The position numbers and the translations under genes are program-made. From positions 2,604,001 to 2,668,000 of the forward strand of contig NC_018691.1 in the NCBI RefSeq assembly GCF_000300005.1: DNA of 64,000 nt. Direction: 5' to 3'. Source of the stretch: Alloalcanivorax dieselolei B5 (GTDB lineage: Bacteria > Pseudomonadota > Gammaproteobacteria > Pseudomonadales > Alcanivoracaceae). This document shows, piece by piece, positions 1-8,988 of the stretch. Numbering within the stretch: the stretch's first letter is position 1; every line of letters starts with the position of its first letter. The notes beneath the pieces are model-generated. The model searched no databases, was not told where the DNA came from, and saw nothing but the letters and a program-made list of their open reading frames with translations.

Positions 1-1
1 T

Positions 2-337
2 GATGGCGATACCCTGTGGGATCTGGCCCGGCGTTACCAGGTGGCGGTACGTGACCTGGCCCAATGGAACGATCTCGACCCCAAGGATCCACTGCGGGTC
101 GGGCAGACCCTGAAAGTGTGGAGTGGCGACGAAGACGGCGGCCAGACGCAACGTTCCGAAATGGTCCGCCAGGTCCGCTACTCAGTACGCCACGGTGATT
201 CGTTGTACACCATCGCCAATCGCTTTAATGTGTCCGTGAACGACATTCGCAGTTGGAATAATACCCTGAGCAAGCGCCGCTACCTGCGTCCCGGTGATCG
301 TGTCACGCTGTTCGTGGACATTCGCGACGCCCCCTGA
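2..337 (+). CDS. mltD: C-terminal part of membrane-bound lytic murein transglycosylase D (LysM repeats)
   Basis: The reading frame is open from the window edge, so the N-terminus is missing. About 111 residues remain, holding two LysM repeats: the first begins GDTLWDLARRYQV and the second begins HGDSLYTIANRFNVSVNDI. LysM modules bind peptidoglycan. In MltD-type lytic transglycosylases they follow the catalytic SLT domain, which here would lie outside the window. The ending VTLFVDIRDAP and the TGA are clear. It could instead be another LysM-bearing periplasmic hydrolase, because the catalytic domain cannot be seen. MltD is the most likely identity given the paired C-terminal LysM repeats. Confidence 0.75.
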   Translation, partial: DGDTLWDLARRYQVAVRDLAQWNDLDPKDPLRVGQTLKVWSGDEDGGQTQRSEMVRQVRYSVRHGDSLYTIANRFNVSVNDIRSWNNTLSKRRYLRPGDRVTLFVDIRDAP

Positions 338-386
338 TCGAACCGTGCGGGCCGCCGGAACGCCGCGCGCCGCTCATGGTCTATAC

Positions 387-429
387 CCTGTCGAAGGCGC
401 CGAAAGCTGGCACCCAAGCCTTCGACAGG
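387..429. repeat. Inverted repeat between mltD and yejA
   Basis: CCTGTCGAAGGC (387-398) and GCCTTCGACAGG (418-429) form perfect 12-bp arms around a 19-nt loop. There is no T-run, so it is a weak candidate for a terminator and more like a dispersed intergenic palindrome of the TCGACAGGCTC type common in proteobacterial genomes. It lies in the mltD-yejA gap, downstream of mltD and upstream of yejA. Confidence 0.6.
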
Positions 430-472
430 CTCTAATGTGGGATTCGATGACGATCAGGAGTGGATAATAACG

Positions 473-2272
473 ATGAGAGCCGTCACCATTCTGTTGGGTT
501 TGCTGCTGGCCCTGCCGGCCTTCGCCGAAGTGCACAGCGGCCATGCCATCACCATGTACGACGCTCCCAAGTATGGCCCTTCCTTCCGTCAGTTCGACTA
601 CGTCAATGCCGACGCCCCCAAAGGCGGTCAGATCAAGCTCCATGTGATCGGCGGCTTCGACAGCTTCATGCCCTACCTGCCCAAGGGCAGCGCCGCCGCC
701 GGCGTCGGCGGTCTCGGCCCCAGCTTTATTTACGACAGCCTGACCGTGCGCAGCCTGGACGAACCGTTCACCGAATACGGCCTGCTCGCCGAACGCATGG
801 AATGGCCGGACGATCGCAGCTGGATCACTTTTACCCTGCGTGATGAAGCCCGCTTCGCCGACGGCCACCCGGTCACCGCCGAGGACGTGGTATGGAGCTT
901 CAATCAGTTGACCGAACATGGCCAGCCGCTTTACGCCTACTACTACGCCGATGTGGAAAAAGTGGAGGCGCTCTCCAAGCGTAAGGTGAAGTTCACCTTC
1001 AAACCCGGAGACAACCGGGAACTGGTGATGATCGTCGGCCAGCTTCCGGTATTGCCCAAGCACTTTTGGAAAGACAAGGACTTCACTCAGGCCGATCTCA
1101 CCGTACCGATGGGTTCCGGCCCTTATCGCATCGCCAGTTTCAAGCCCGGCAAGCAGGTGGTGTACCAGCGCCGCGATGACTACTGGGCCTGGGACCTGCC
1201 CGTTATCCAGGGCCAGTACAACTTCGGCCGGGTGATCTTTGAGTATTATCTGGATCAGACCGTGGCCCTGGAGGCCTTCAAGAAAGGCGATTACGACTTC
1301 CGCTTCGAGATGAACTCCAAACTCTGGGCCACCGCCTACACCGGACGGGATTTCAACAGCGGCAAGCTGGTCAAGGAAGAAATCCATCACCAGAACCCTT
1401 CGGGCATGCAGGGCTTTATCTTCAATACACGCCGTGCGCTGTTCCAGGACCCGGCGTTACGCGAGGCCATGGCCTATGCGCTGGACTTCGAATGGTCCAA
1501 CAAACAACTGTTCTATAACCAGTACAAGCGCACTCGAAGCTATTTCCAGAACTCGGAAATGGCCGCCACCGGCCTGCCCTCGAAAGCGGAGCTGAAACTG
1601 CTGGAACCGTTGCGCGATCAACTGCCGGAGCGGGTCTTTACCGAGGAGTATCAGCCGCCGGTCTCCGACGGCACCGGCCGTCCGCGGGAGAATCTGCGCA
1701 CCGCCCAGACCCTGCTCAAGAAGGCCGGCTACGAGGTGCGTAACGGTCAGTTGTTCAATCCCGAAGGGAAGCCGGTGAAATTCGAGTTTCTGCTTTACAG
1801 TCCGGCGTTCGAACGTGTGGTCCTGCCGTTCTCCCGCAACCTCAAGGCTCTGGGTATCAGCGCCGATGTGATCCGCGTGGATGAATCCCAGTACCTGCAG
1901 CGGGTGCGAAATTTCAATTTCGACATGATCGTCGGCGGCTGGGGCCAGTCCTCCTCCCCGGGTAACGAACAGCGGGACTTCTGGTCCAGCGAGGCGGCGG
2001 ACCGGCCCAGCAGCCGCAATTACGCCGGCATCAAGGACCCGGCCATCGACAGCCTGGTAAAAACCCTGATTGCCGCCAAGGACCGCGACGCTCTGGTGAC
2101 CAGTAGCCGGGCGCTGGATCGCGCCCTGCAGTGGGGATTCTATGTCATCCCCAATTGGGGGATGGATTACCACCGCTTCGCCTACCGCTCCCGGCTGGCC
2201 CATCCTGATTTGCCGCCGTACCTTGGCGTCGACGGGGCCCTGGATCTTTGGTGGGATACCACGGCGGAATAA
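473..2272 (+). CDS. yejA: Microcin C/oligopeptide ABC transporter, periplasmic binding protein
   Basis: The product is a 599-residue SBP_bac_5 family extracellular solute-binding protein, close to the length of E. coli YejA. The start at 473 is chosen because it gives a clean signal peptide (MRAVTILLGLLLALPAFA, cleavage near residue 18) and has AGGAG 12 nt upstream; an upstream GTG would put charged residues ahead of it. It captures peptides in the periplasm and delivers them to the YejBE permease. The stop codon directly abuts the yejB start, so the four genes yejABEF are clearly one operon. Peptide uptake is the known role of the family; the exact substrate here is not visible. Confidence 0.92.
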   Translation: MRAVTILLGLLLALPAFAEVHSGHAITMYDAPKYGPSFRQFDYVNADAPKGGQIKLHVIGGFDSFMPYLPKGSAAAGVGGLGPSFIYDSLTVRSLDEPFTEYGLLAERMEWPDDRSWITFTLRDEARFADGHPVTAEDVVWSFNQLTEHGQPLYAYYYADVEKVEALSKRKVKFTFKPGDNRELVMIVGQLPVLPKHFWKDKDFTQADLTVPMGSGPYRIASFKPGKQVVYQRRDDYWAWDLPVIQGQYNFGRVIFEYYLDQTVALEAFKKGDYDFRFEMNSKLWATAYTGRDFNSGKLVKEEIHHQNPSGMQGFIFNTRRALFQDPALREAMAYALDFEWSNKQLFYNQYKRTRSYFQNSEMAATGLPSKAELKLLEPLRDQLPERVFTEEYQPPVSDGTGRPRENLRTAQTLLKKAGYEVRNGQLFNPEGKPVKFEFLLYSPAFERVVLPFSRNLKALGISADVIRVDESQYLQRVRNFNFDMIVGGWGQSSSPGNEQRDFWSSEAADRPSSRNYAGIKDPAIDSLVKTLIAAKDRDALVTSSRALDRALQWGFYVIPNWGMDYHRFAYRSRLAHPDLPPYLGVDGALDLWWDTTAE

Positions 2273-3361
2273 ATGCCACGCTATATTCTCAAACGACTAC
2301 TGCTGATCGTCCCCACCCTGTTCGGCATTCTGTTGCTGAACTTCCTGGTGGTGCAGGCAGCCCCCGGCGGCCCGGTGGAGCGCGTGCTCGCCGAGCTCCA
2401 GGGTCAGGGCGGTGGCGCGGGCCCCGGCGGCGGCTTCGCCGGCACCACGGCCGATACCATCGGCGGTGGCGGGCATTCCGGTTATCGTGGCTCCACCGGG
2501 CTGTCACCGGAACTGGTGGCCCGTATCGAGCAGTTCTACGGCTTCGACAAACCGGCCCTGGAACGCTTCTGGATCATGCTGCGCAATTACCTGAGGTTCG
2601 ACTTCGGCGAGTCCTATTATCGTGATCGTCCGGTGTCGGATCTGATCATCGAACGTATTCCCGTATCGGTATCACTGGGGCTGTGGAGCACGCTCATCGC
2701 CTATCTGGTGTCGATTCCGCTGGGCATTCGCAAAGCGGTGAAGGATGGCTCCCGGTTCGATGTCTGGAGCAGCACCGCCATCGCCATCGGTTACGCCATT
2801 CCCAGTTTTCTGTTCGCCATTCTGCTGGTGGTGCTGTTCGCCGGCGGTTCCTATTTTGAGTGGTTCCCGCTGCGCGGCCTGACTTCGGACAATTTCGAAC
2901 AGTTGTCCTGGTTCGGCAAGATCATCGACTATCTGCATCACATCGCCCTGCCCACCCTCGCCATCGTCATCGGCAATTTCGCCACCCTCACCATGCTGAC
3001 CAAGAACTCGTTCCTCGACGAGATCGGCAAGCAGTATGTGCAAACCGCCCGGGCCAAGGGACTGACGGAAAAGCAGGTGCTCTACCGCCATGTTTTCCGC
3101 AACGCCATGCTGATCATCATCGCCGGCTTTCCCGCCGCGTTCGTCAGTGTGTTCTTCACCGGCGTGTTGTTGATCGAGTATATCTTCTCCCTGGACGGTC
3201 TCGGGCTGCTTGGCTTCGAATCGGTGATCAACCGGGACTATCCGGTGGTGTTCGGCACCCTGTTCATCTTCACCCTGCTGGGCATGCTGCTGAAACTGGT
3301 CTCCGACCTGACCTACATGTGGGTGGACCCGCGTATCGATTTCGAGCGGAGGGCCCACTGA
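2273..3361 (+). CDS. yejB: Peptide ABC transporter permease YejB
   Basis: This 362-residue inner-membrane permease of the DppB/OppB family begins [20 protein letters not shown], the usual first transmembrane helix, and has the cytoplasmic coupling loop with ARAKGL and RHVFRNA that contacts the ATPase. A Gly-rich stretch around residues 43-80 lies in the periplasmic part after TM1. The family is known to have an insert at this position, but this one is unusually low in complexity. The start follows the yejA stop without a gap, and the stop overlaps the yejE start (TGATG). It forms the translocation pore together with YejE. Confidence 0.92.
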   Translation: MPRYILKRLLLIVPTLFGILLLNFLVVQAAPGGPVERVLAELQGQGGGAGPGGGFAGTTADTIGGGGHSGYRGSTGLSPELVARIEQFYGFDKPALERFWIMLRNYLRFDFGESYYRDRPVSDLIIERIPVSVSLGLWSTLIAYLVSIPLGIRKAVKDGSRFDVWSSTAIAIGYAIPSFLFAILLVVLFAGGSYFEWFPLRGLTSDNFEQLSWFGKIIDYLHHIALPTLAIVIGNFATLTMLTKNSFLDEIGKQYVQTARAKGLTEKQVLYRHVFRNAMLIIIAGFPAAFVSVFFTGVLLIEYIFSLDGLGLLGFESVINRDYPVVFGTLFIFTLLGMLLKLVSDLTYMWVDPRIDFERRAH

Positions 3362-4395
3362 TGATGGCAACGGCAAGCGCGCCTCTTTGGCGGCGGCAAT
3401 GGCGGGCGTTCCGAGGCAACCGCCGCGGCTTCTGGTCCCTGTTGGTGTTCCTGGTGCTGTTTGTGCTCAGTCTCGGCGCGGAATGGATCGCCAACGACAA
3501 GCCGTTGTTGATTCGTTATGACGGCGCTTTCTATACCCCGGTGCTGCACACCTATCCGGAAACCACCTTTGGCGGCTTCTTCGAGACCGAAGCCAATTAC
3601 CGGGATCCGGTGGTGCGGGAGTTGATCGAGGAAAAGGGCTGGATGCTGTGGCCGGCGATCCGCTACCACTACACCACCATCAATTACGAACTCACCGTGC
3701 CGGCACCGGCACCGCCTTCGGCGGAGAACTGGCTCGGCACCGACGATCAGGGTCGGGACGTGCTGGCGCGCCTGATCTACGGTTTCCGCACCTCGGTGCT
3801 GTTCGGTTTGATGCTGACTCTGAGCGCCAGCGCCATTGGCATCATGGTCGGCGCCATCCAGGGCTATTACGGTGGCTGGACCGATCTGGCCGGGCAGCGC
3901 TTCATCGAAATCTGGTCGAGCATGCCGATTCTCTATCTGATCATCATCCTCTCCAGTTTCGTGATTCCCAGTTTCTGGAGCCTGCTGGTGATCATGTTGC
4001 TGTTCTCGTGGATGACATTGGTGGATCTGGTGCGCGCCGAGTTCCTGCGTTGCCGCAACATGGAATACGTGCGCGCCGCGCAGGCCATCGGTGTGCGCAC
4101 CCCGGTAATCATGTTTCGACACATGCTGCCCAACGCCATGGTCGCCACCCTGACCTATCTGCCGTTCGTGCTCAACGCCGCGGTGATCACCCTCACCTCC
4201 CTGGATTTCATCGGCTTCGGCCTGCCGCCGGGTTCGCCGTCACTGGGTGAGTTGCTGGGCCAGGGCAAAGCCAACCTGCAGGCCCCGTGGCTGGGACTCA
4301 GCGCCTTCGTCACCCTGGCGTTGATGCTGTCTCTGCTGGTGTTCATCGGCGAAGCCGTGCGCGATGCCTTCGACCCGAGGAAATTCCTGTCATGA
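3361..4395 (+). CDS. yejE: Peptide ABC transporter permease YejE
   Basis: This 344-residue DppC/OppC-type permease begins [20 protein letters not shown]. It has an N-terminal cytoplasmic tail with TM1 (LLVFLVLFVLSLGAEW), a long periplasmic loop, and then the ABC permease core with the GTDDQGRDVLARLIYG signature and the EAA-like loop near RAAQAIGVRTPVIMFRHMLPNA. The ATG overlaps the yejB stop by one base, indicating translational coupling; an alternative ATG lies one codon later. The stop overlaps the yejF start (ATGA). It pairs with YejB as the channel. Confidence 0.92.
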   Translation: MMATASAPLWRRQWRAFRGNRRGFWSLLVFLVLFVLSLGAEWIANDKPLLIRYDGAFYTPVLHTYPETTFGGFFETEANYRDPVVRELIEEKGWMLWPAIRYHYTTINYELTVPAPAPPSAENWLGTDDQGRDVLARLIYGFRTSVLFGLMLTLSASAIGIMVGAIQGYYGGWTDLAGQRFIEIWSSMPILYLIIILSSFVIPSFWSLLVIMLLFSWMTLVDLVRAEFLRCRNMEYVRAAQAIGVRTPVIMFRHMLPNAMVATLTYLPFVLNAAVITLTSLDFIGFGLPPGSPSLGELLGQGKANLQAPWLGLSAFVTLALMLSLLVFIGEAVRDAFDPRKFLS

Positions 4396-5996
4396 GTCTG
4401 CTGGAACTGGAGCAACTCACGGTCCGTTTTGGTGACGCCGCGCCGGTGGTGGATCAGGTCAGCCTTAAACTGGAACGGGGCCGCATGCTGGCGCTGGTGG
4501 GTGAATCCGGTTCCGGCAAATCACTGACCGCCATGTCGATCCTCGACCTGCTGCCCGCCAGCGCTACCCGCGAGGCCACGGCCCTGCGCCTGGATGACGA
4601 GAATCTACTGGCCTGGTCGGCGATGGAACGGCGGCGGCTGCGCGGCGGCCGTATCGGGACGATATTCCAGGAACCGCTGACCGCGCTGAATCCCTTGCAC
4701 ACGGTGGAAAAACAGATCGGTGAAACGCTGCGCATTCACCAGGGGCTCAGCGGTGCCGCCGCGCGCCAGCGCAGTCTGTCGCTGCTGAGCCAGGTGGAGC
4801 TGCCCGCCAGCGAAGCCATGCTGTCGCGCTATCCCCACCAGCTCAGCGGCGGGCAGCGTCAACGTGTGATGATCGCCATGGCGCTGGCCAATGATCCGGA
4901 GTTACTGATCGCCGACGAGCCCACCACCGCCCTGGACGTGACCGTCCAGGAAACCATCATGGACTTGCTCAAACGCCTGCAGCACGAGCGCAATCTGGGC
5001 ATTCTGCTGATCAGCCATGATCTCGGACTGGTGGGCCGGTTCGCCGAGGACGTGGCGGTGATGCACCACGGCAAGGTGGTGGAAAGCGGCCCGTCGGAGC
5101 AGGTGTTGAGCCAGCCACAAGCGCAGTACACCCGTCATCTGATCGACGCCGAGCCAAGCGGTACCGCGGTACCGGTGGCGGATGACGCCCCAACCTTGCT
5201 CCGGGCGGGTGATCTTGAGGTGAGCTTCAAAGGCAGCCGCCGTGGCTGGTTCGGCCCACGGGAGGAAACCCGGGCGGTGGACCGCATTTCTTTTCAACTG
5301 CGTCGCGGCGAAACCCTGGGCGTGGTGGGCGAATCCGGCTCCGGCAAATCGACCCTGGCGCTGGCCCTGCTGCGGCTGGTCGCCTGTCAGGGGCGCGTCA
5401 TGTTGCTGGATCAGGATCTCACCCGCCTGCGTGGCGGCGCCCTGCGTCCGTGGCGACGTCATATGCAGGTGGTGTTCCAGGACCCGTTCGGCAGTCTGAA
5501 TCCACGTCTGACGGTACTGCGAGCCGTGGAGGAAGGACTTCGCGTGCACCAACCGGATCTGAGCCGCGACCAGCGCCGGGACCGGGTCCGGCAGTTGCTA
5601 CGGGAAGTGGGGCTGGACCCCGATGCCCTGGAGCGCTACCCCCATGAGTTCTCCGGTGGTCAGCGCCAGCGCATCGCCATTGCCCGGGCCCTGATCATGA
5701 AACCGGATCTGCTGATCCTGGACGAGCCCACTTCCGCCCTGGACCGCAGCGTGCAGGCCCAGGTGCTGGATCTGCTGCGCGATCTGCAACGTCGGCACGG
5801 GCTCAGCTATCTTTTCATCAGCCATGACCTCAAGGTGGTGCGCGCCCTCAGCCACCGGTTGCTGGTGATGCGCCAGGGTCAGGTGGTCGAGCATGGCGAC
5901 ACCGAGGCCATCTTCCAGCGGCCTGCTCACGACTACACGCGCACCCTGATCGACGCCGCTTTCAGCACCGAGAAGAAACACGCCGTTGCACATTGA
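4392..5996 (+). CDS. yejF: Peptide ABC transporter ATPase YejF (two fused nucleotide-binding domains)
   Basis: This 534-residue cytoplasmic ATPase has two ABC domains in tandem. Each has a Walker A (GESGSGKS, near residues 37 and 315), a signature motif (LSGGQRQR in the first, FSGGQRQR in the second) and a Walker B (LLIADEPT and LLILDEPT). The start at 4392 overlaps the yejE stop (ATGA), giving [15 protein letters not shown]. It powers uptake through YejBE. The single fused ATPase, rather than separate DppD and DppF proteins, is diagnostic of the Yej system. Confidence 0.93.
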   Translation: MSLLELEQLTVRFGDAAPVVDQVSLKLERGRMLALVGESGSGKSLTAMSILDLLPASATREATALRLDDENLLAWSAMERRRLRGGRIGTIFQEPLTALNPLHTVEKQIGETLRIHQGLSGAAARQRSLSLLSQVELPASEAMLSRYPHQLSGGQRQRVMIAMALANDPELLIADEPTTALDVTVQETIMDLLKRLQHERNLGILLISHDLGLVGRFAEDVAVMHHGKVVESGPSEQVLSQPQAQYTRHLIDAEPSGTAVPVADDAPTLLRAGDLEVSFKGSRRGWFGPREETRAVDRISFQLRRGETLGVVGESGSGKSTLALALLRLVACQGRVMLLDQDLTRLRGGALRPWRRHMQVVFQDPFGSLNPRLTVLRAVEEGLRVHQPDLSRDQRRDRVRQLLREVGLDPDALERYPHEFSGGQRQRIAIARALIMKPDLLILDEPTSALDRSVQAQVLDLLRDLQRRHGLSYLFISHDLKVVRALSHRLLVMRQGQVVEHGDTEAIFQRPAHDYTRTLIDAAFSTEKKHAVAH

Positions 5997-6092
5997 AAGG
6001 CCCCCGCCGTTTATCCACGGCCGGTTTTCTCTATACTTGGGCCAACGGCGCTTTATATCGTATTTTTTAACACCAATATTCGAGGACAGACC

Positions 6093-6896
6093 ATGGGTTT
6101 TCTCGCGGGCAAACGCTTCCTTATCGTCGGCATCGCCAGTGATCGTTCCATCGCCACCGGTATCGCCGAAGCCATGCACCGGGAAGGCGCCGAACTGGCC
6201 TTCACCTATCAGAACGACAAACTGAAAAAGCGGGTACTGAAAGCCGCCGAAGCCTACGGCAGCAACGAAAGCCTGTGCTTCCCCTGCGACGTGACCTCTG
6301 ATGAGGAAATCACCCAGGTGTTCGCCGATCTGGGACAACAGTGGGACGGCCTGGACGGCGTGGTGCATGCGGTGGGCTTCGCTCCCGCCAACGAACTGGA
6401 TGGTAACTTCGCCGAGGTCGCCACCCGGGAAGGCTTCCGCATCGCCCACGATATCTCCGCCTACAGCTTCGTGGCGCTGGCCCAAGCTGCGCGGCCGTTG
6501 ATGCAAGGCCGCAACGGCGCCCTGTTGACGCTGTCCTATCACGCTTCCCGCCAAACCGTGCCGAACTACAACGTCATGGGCCTGGCCAAGGCCAGCCTGG
6601 AAGCCTCGGTGCGCTATCTGGCTTCCAGCCTGGGCCCGGAAGGTATTCGCGTGAACGGCGTTTCCGCCGGTCCGATCCGCACCCTGGCCGCCTCCGGCAT
6701 CAAGAAATTCCGCACCATGCTGGAGTACAACGCCGCCAAGGCACCGCTGCGCCGTAACGTCACCATCGAGGAAGTGGGTAATACCGCCGCCTTCCTGTGT
6801 TCCGATCTGGCTTCCGGCATCACCGGCGAAATCACCTACGTGGACGCTGGCGCCGCCACCGTTTCCATGCCGTTCGAGGAACCGGGCGAGGACTGA
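6093..6896 (+). CDS. fabI: Enoyl-[acyl-carrier-protein] reductase (NADH)
   Basis: This 267-residue short-chain dehydrogenase carries out the last reductive step of each fatty acid elongation cycle. The N-terminal nucleotide-binding motif is the divergent FabI form ([14 protein letters not shown]). The catalytic pair is Y159 and K166 in [13 protein letters not shown], with the additional conserved Tyr at 149 (LSYHAS). The [14 protein letters not shown] substrate-loop segment is intact. GAGGA lies 7 nt before the ATG. It is preceded by a 96-bp gap with a TATACT -10-like box near 6032, so it probably has its own promoter. The C-terminus is slightly longer and more acidic than in E. coli FabI. 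Confidence 0.94.
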   Translation: MGFLAGKRFLIVGIASDRSIATGIAEAMHREGAELAFTYQNDKLKKRVLKAAEAYGSNESLCFPCDVTSDEEITQVFADLGQQWDGLDGVVHAVGFAPANELDGNFAEVATREGFRIAHDISAYSFVALAQAARPLMQGRNGALLTLSYHASRQTVPNYNVMGLAKASLEASVRYLASSLGPEGIRVNGVSAGPIRTLAASGIKKFRTMLEYNAAKAPLRRNVTIEEVGNTAAFLCSDLASGITGEITYVDAGAATVSMPFEEPGED

Positions 6897-6975
6897 TCCT
6901 CGCCCTCCACCATCACCAAGCTGACATATTCGACTGTCAGGCTGGCGGCTCCGAACCGATCAACAAAGGAGCCTG

Positions 6976-8808
6976 ATGGTGAGCCTGAAAACGTCTCTGG
7001 CCCTGTTGCCGCTGGTATCCGCACTGGCCCTGGCGGGCTGCGGTGGCGACAGCAGCGATAACGATAACAGCGGCGGTGGGGAGCCGCTGTCTCTGACCCT
7101 CCTTCATATCAACGATCATCACTCCAATCTGGAGGCGTCGAGCCTGACGCTGGATATCGCCGGCGCGGCAACCACCTTTGAGTCGGGCGGTTTTCCCCGC
7201 GTGGTGGCCAAGATCGCCGAACGTGAAGCGGCGCTGAACAATGTCCTCAAGCTGCATGCGGGGGACGCCATCACCGGCACCCTGTACTTCTCCAGCTTCG
7301 AGGGTCAGGCCGATGCCGAACTGATGAACCAGGTGTGTTTCGACGCCTTCGCGCTGGGTAATCACGAATTCGACCGCGGTGACGCTGGCCTCAAGAAGTT
7401 TCTCGACTATCTGGCCGAAGGCAGCTGTGGCACCCCGGTTCTGGCCGCCAATGTCAAACCTCAGGTCGGTACGCCGCTGGCGCCCAATGCCGAAGACGAC
7501 TACATCAAGCCCTACGTGATCCACGAAGTGAACGGGCAACAGGTCGGTATCATCGGCATCGATATCGCCGGCAAGACCCAGAACAGCTCCAGCCCGCTGG
7601 ATACCACGGCGTTCCTGGACGAGCAGGAAACCGCCCAGGCCATGATCGACGAGCTGGCCGGTCAGGGCGTCAATAAAATTGTCCTGCTGACCCACTACCA
7701 GTATCAGAATGATCTGGAAATGGCCGCCAATCTGTCCGGCGTCGATGTGGTCATCGGTGGTGACTCACACACTCTGCTGGGCGATTTCGCCGATTACGGC
7801 CTGGCCGCCTCCGGTGATTACCCCACCATTGTGACCAACGCCGATGGCGATCAGGCCTGTGTCGCCCAGGCCTGGCAGTACTCCCAGGTGGTGGGAGAGC
7901 TGAACGTGGAATGGGATGCCGACGGCAACGTCACCGCCTGCGCGGGCGTGCCGCACCTGCTGCTGGGAGAGTCGATCACCCGCAAAACCGCCGATGACGA
8001 ATCCTATGAGCCCGAGGGCGCGGAACGGCAACAGATCCTGGCCGCCGTTGATGCCGACGCTCAGCTCAGCCAGACCAGCCCCGACCTCAATGCCCAGACG
8101 CTGCTCGCCGGTTTTACCGAACAACTGGACGAGTTCCAGAATATCGAGATCGGCACCGCCACCGAAGACCTGTGTCTGGCCCGGATCCCCGGTCGGGACT
8201 ATGGCGATCCCTGCCCCAGTGAGGATCCCGATCGTGGCGGCGATATTCCCAATGTGGTGGCCAACGCCTTCCTGTTCATGAGCAAGGAGGCCGATGTCTC
8301 CATCCAGAATGCCGGCGGCGTGCGCATCGACATCCCGGCAGGCGCCATCACCATCGGTGATGCCTACACCTTGCTGCCGTTCGGCAATACCCTCACCAAC
8401 CTGGAGATGACCGGCGCGGAAATCCGCCAGGTGCTCAACGAGGCGGTGGATTATGCTCACAGCGACTCTTCCGGAGCCTATCCCTATGCCTCCGGACTGC
8501 GCTGGTACGTGGACATGAACCGGGCGGAGGGCGAACGTCTCTACGACGTGGAATACCGTGTGCGCAACGATGGCGAATGGCAGCCACTGGAAGACGGTAC
8601 CGCGTTGACCGTGGTGAGCAACAGCTTCACCGCCAGCGGCCAGGATGGCTACGTCACTTTCGGTACGGTCAGCGACGACGGGCGCGCCGAGGACACCTTC
8701 CTCGATTACGCGCAGTCCTTTGTCGACTACATGATGGAAGTCGGCACGGTCGGCAAGCCTGCCCTGGAAGCTTACTCCACCCGCCACTACACCCCGGCGG
8801 CGGATTAA
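6976..8808 (+). CDS. Lipoprotein bifunctional metallophosphatase/5'-nucleotidase
   Basis: This 610-residue protein has a lipoprotein signal (LALAGC, Cys at residue 21) followed by a Ser/Asn/Gly-rich linker. The calcineurin-like metallophosphatase domain begins near residue 38 (LLHINDHHSN) and has the metal motif GNHEFDRG and the later TLLGD and THYQYQND segments. The 5'-nucleotidase C-terminal domain follows, with NAGGVRIDIPAG and DAYTLLPFGNTL. It should hydrolyse extracytoplasmic nucleotides or related phosphate esters at the membrane surface. The family includes UshA, NutA and CpdB, and the exact substrate cannot be told. A GTG at 6976 is an alternative reading of the N-terminus only if the listed ATG (AAGGAGCCTG ahead) is wrong. 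Confidence 0.85.
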   Translation: MVSLKTSLALLPLVSALALAGCGGDSSDNDNSGGGEPLSLTLLHINDHHSNLEASSLTLDIAGAATTFESGGFPRVVAKIAEREAALNNVLKLHAGDAITGTLYFSSFEGQADAELMNQVCFDAFALGNHEFDRGDAGLKKFLDYLAEGSCGTPVLAANVKPQVGTPLAPNAEDDYIKPYVIHEVNGQQVGIIGIDIAGKTQNSSSPLDTTAFLDEQETAQAMIDELAGQGVNKIVLLTHYQYQNDLEMAANLSGVDVVIGGDSHTLLGDFADYGLAASGDYPTIVTNADGDQACVAQAWQYSQVVGELNVEWDADGNVTACAGVPHLLLGESITRKTADDESYEPEGAERQQILAAVDADAQLSQTSPDLNAQTLLAGFTEQLDEFQNIEIGTATEDLCLARIPGRDYGDPCPSEDPDRGGDIPNVVANAFLFMSKEADVSIQNAGGVRIDIPAGAITIGDAYTLLPFGNTLTNLEMTGAEIRQVLNEAVDYAHSDSSGAYPYASGLRWYVDMNRAEGERLYDVEYRVRNDGEWQPLEDGTALTVVSNSFTASGQDGYVTFGTVSDDGRAEDTFLDYAQSFVDYMMEVGTVGKPALEAYSTRHYTPAAD

Positions 8809-8858
8809 GCTTCAACGACGACCCGCAGGATGACCGCCATGGACGGGCGGCCATAAAT

Positions 8859-8880
8859 AAATCGTCGGGAACGATTTTTA
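8859..8880 (+). terminator. Intrinsic terminator after the nucleotidase
   Basis: AAATCGT and ACGATTT form a 7-bp stem around a 5-nt loop and are followed by TTA, giving a T-run of five. The stem is short and AT-rich, and it lies 50 bp beyond the nucleotidase stop. Confidence 0.55.
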
Positions 8881-8881
8881 A

Positions 8882-8929
8882 CGTCGCTTTGGCGACGGCC
8901 CGGAGGGTGACCGCCATGGATGGCGGTCA
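8882..8929. repeat. Two stacked small hairpins in a repeat-like intergenic segment
   Basis: CGTCGC-TTTG-GCGACG (8882-8897) and TGACCGCC-ATGGAT-GGCGGTCA (8908-8929) are both perfect hairpins. A diverged copy of the second (TGACCGCCATGGACGGGCGG) lies at 8831-8850, so part of the unit is duplicated. It has the look of a dispersed intergenic repeat. Confidence 0.6.
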
Positions 8930-8931
8930 TA

Positions 8932-8965
8932 AAAAAGCCCGCTCTGATTCAAGAGCGGGCTTTTT
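8932..8965. terminator. Bidirectional intrinsic terminator between the nucleotidase gene and ppiD
   Basis: AAAAAGCCCGCTCT and AGAGCGGGCTTTTT form a 14-bp perfect stem with a 6-nt loop. A-run and T-run flank the GC core, so it can stop transcription from both convergent genes. Confidence 0.9.
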
Positions 8966-8988
8966 ATTATCGCCGTGATCGTGTCGGC

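Noticed and set aside
387-429. Inverted repeat as a definite terminator of mltD
   Set aside because: The stem is good but no T-run follows, so it is listed only as a repeat.
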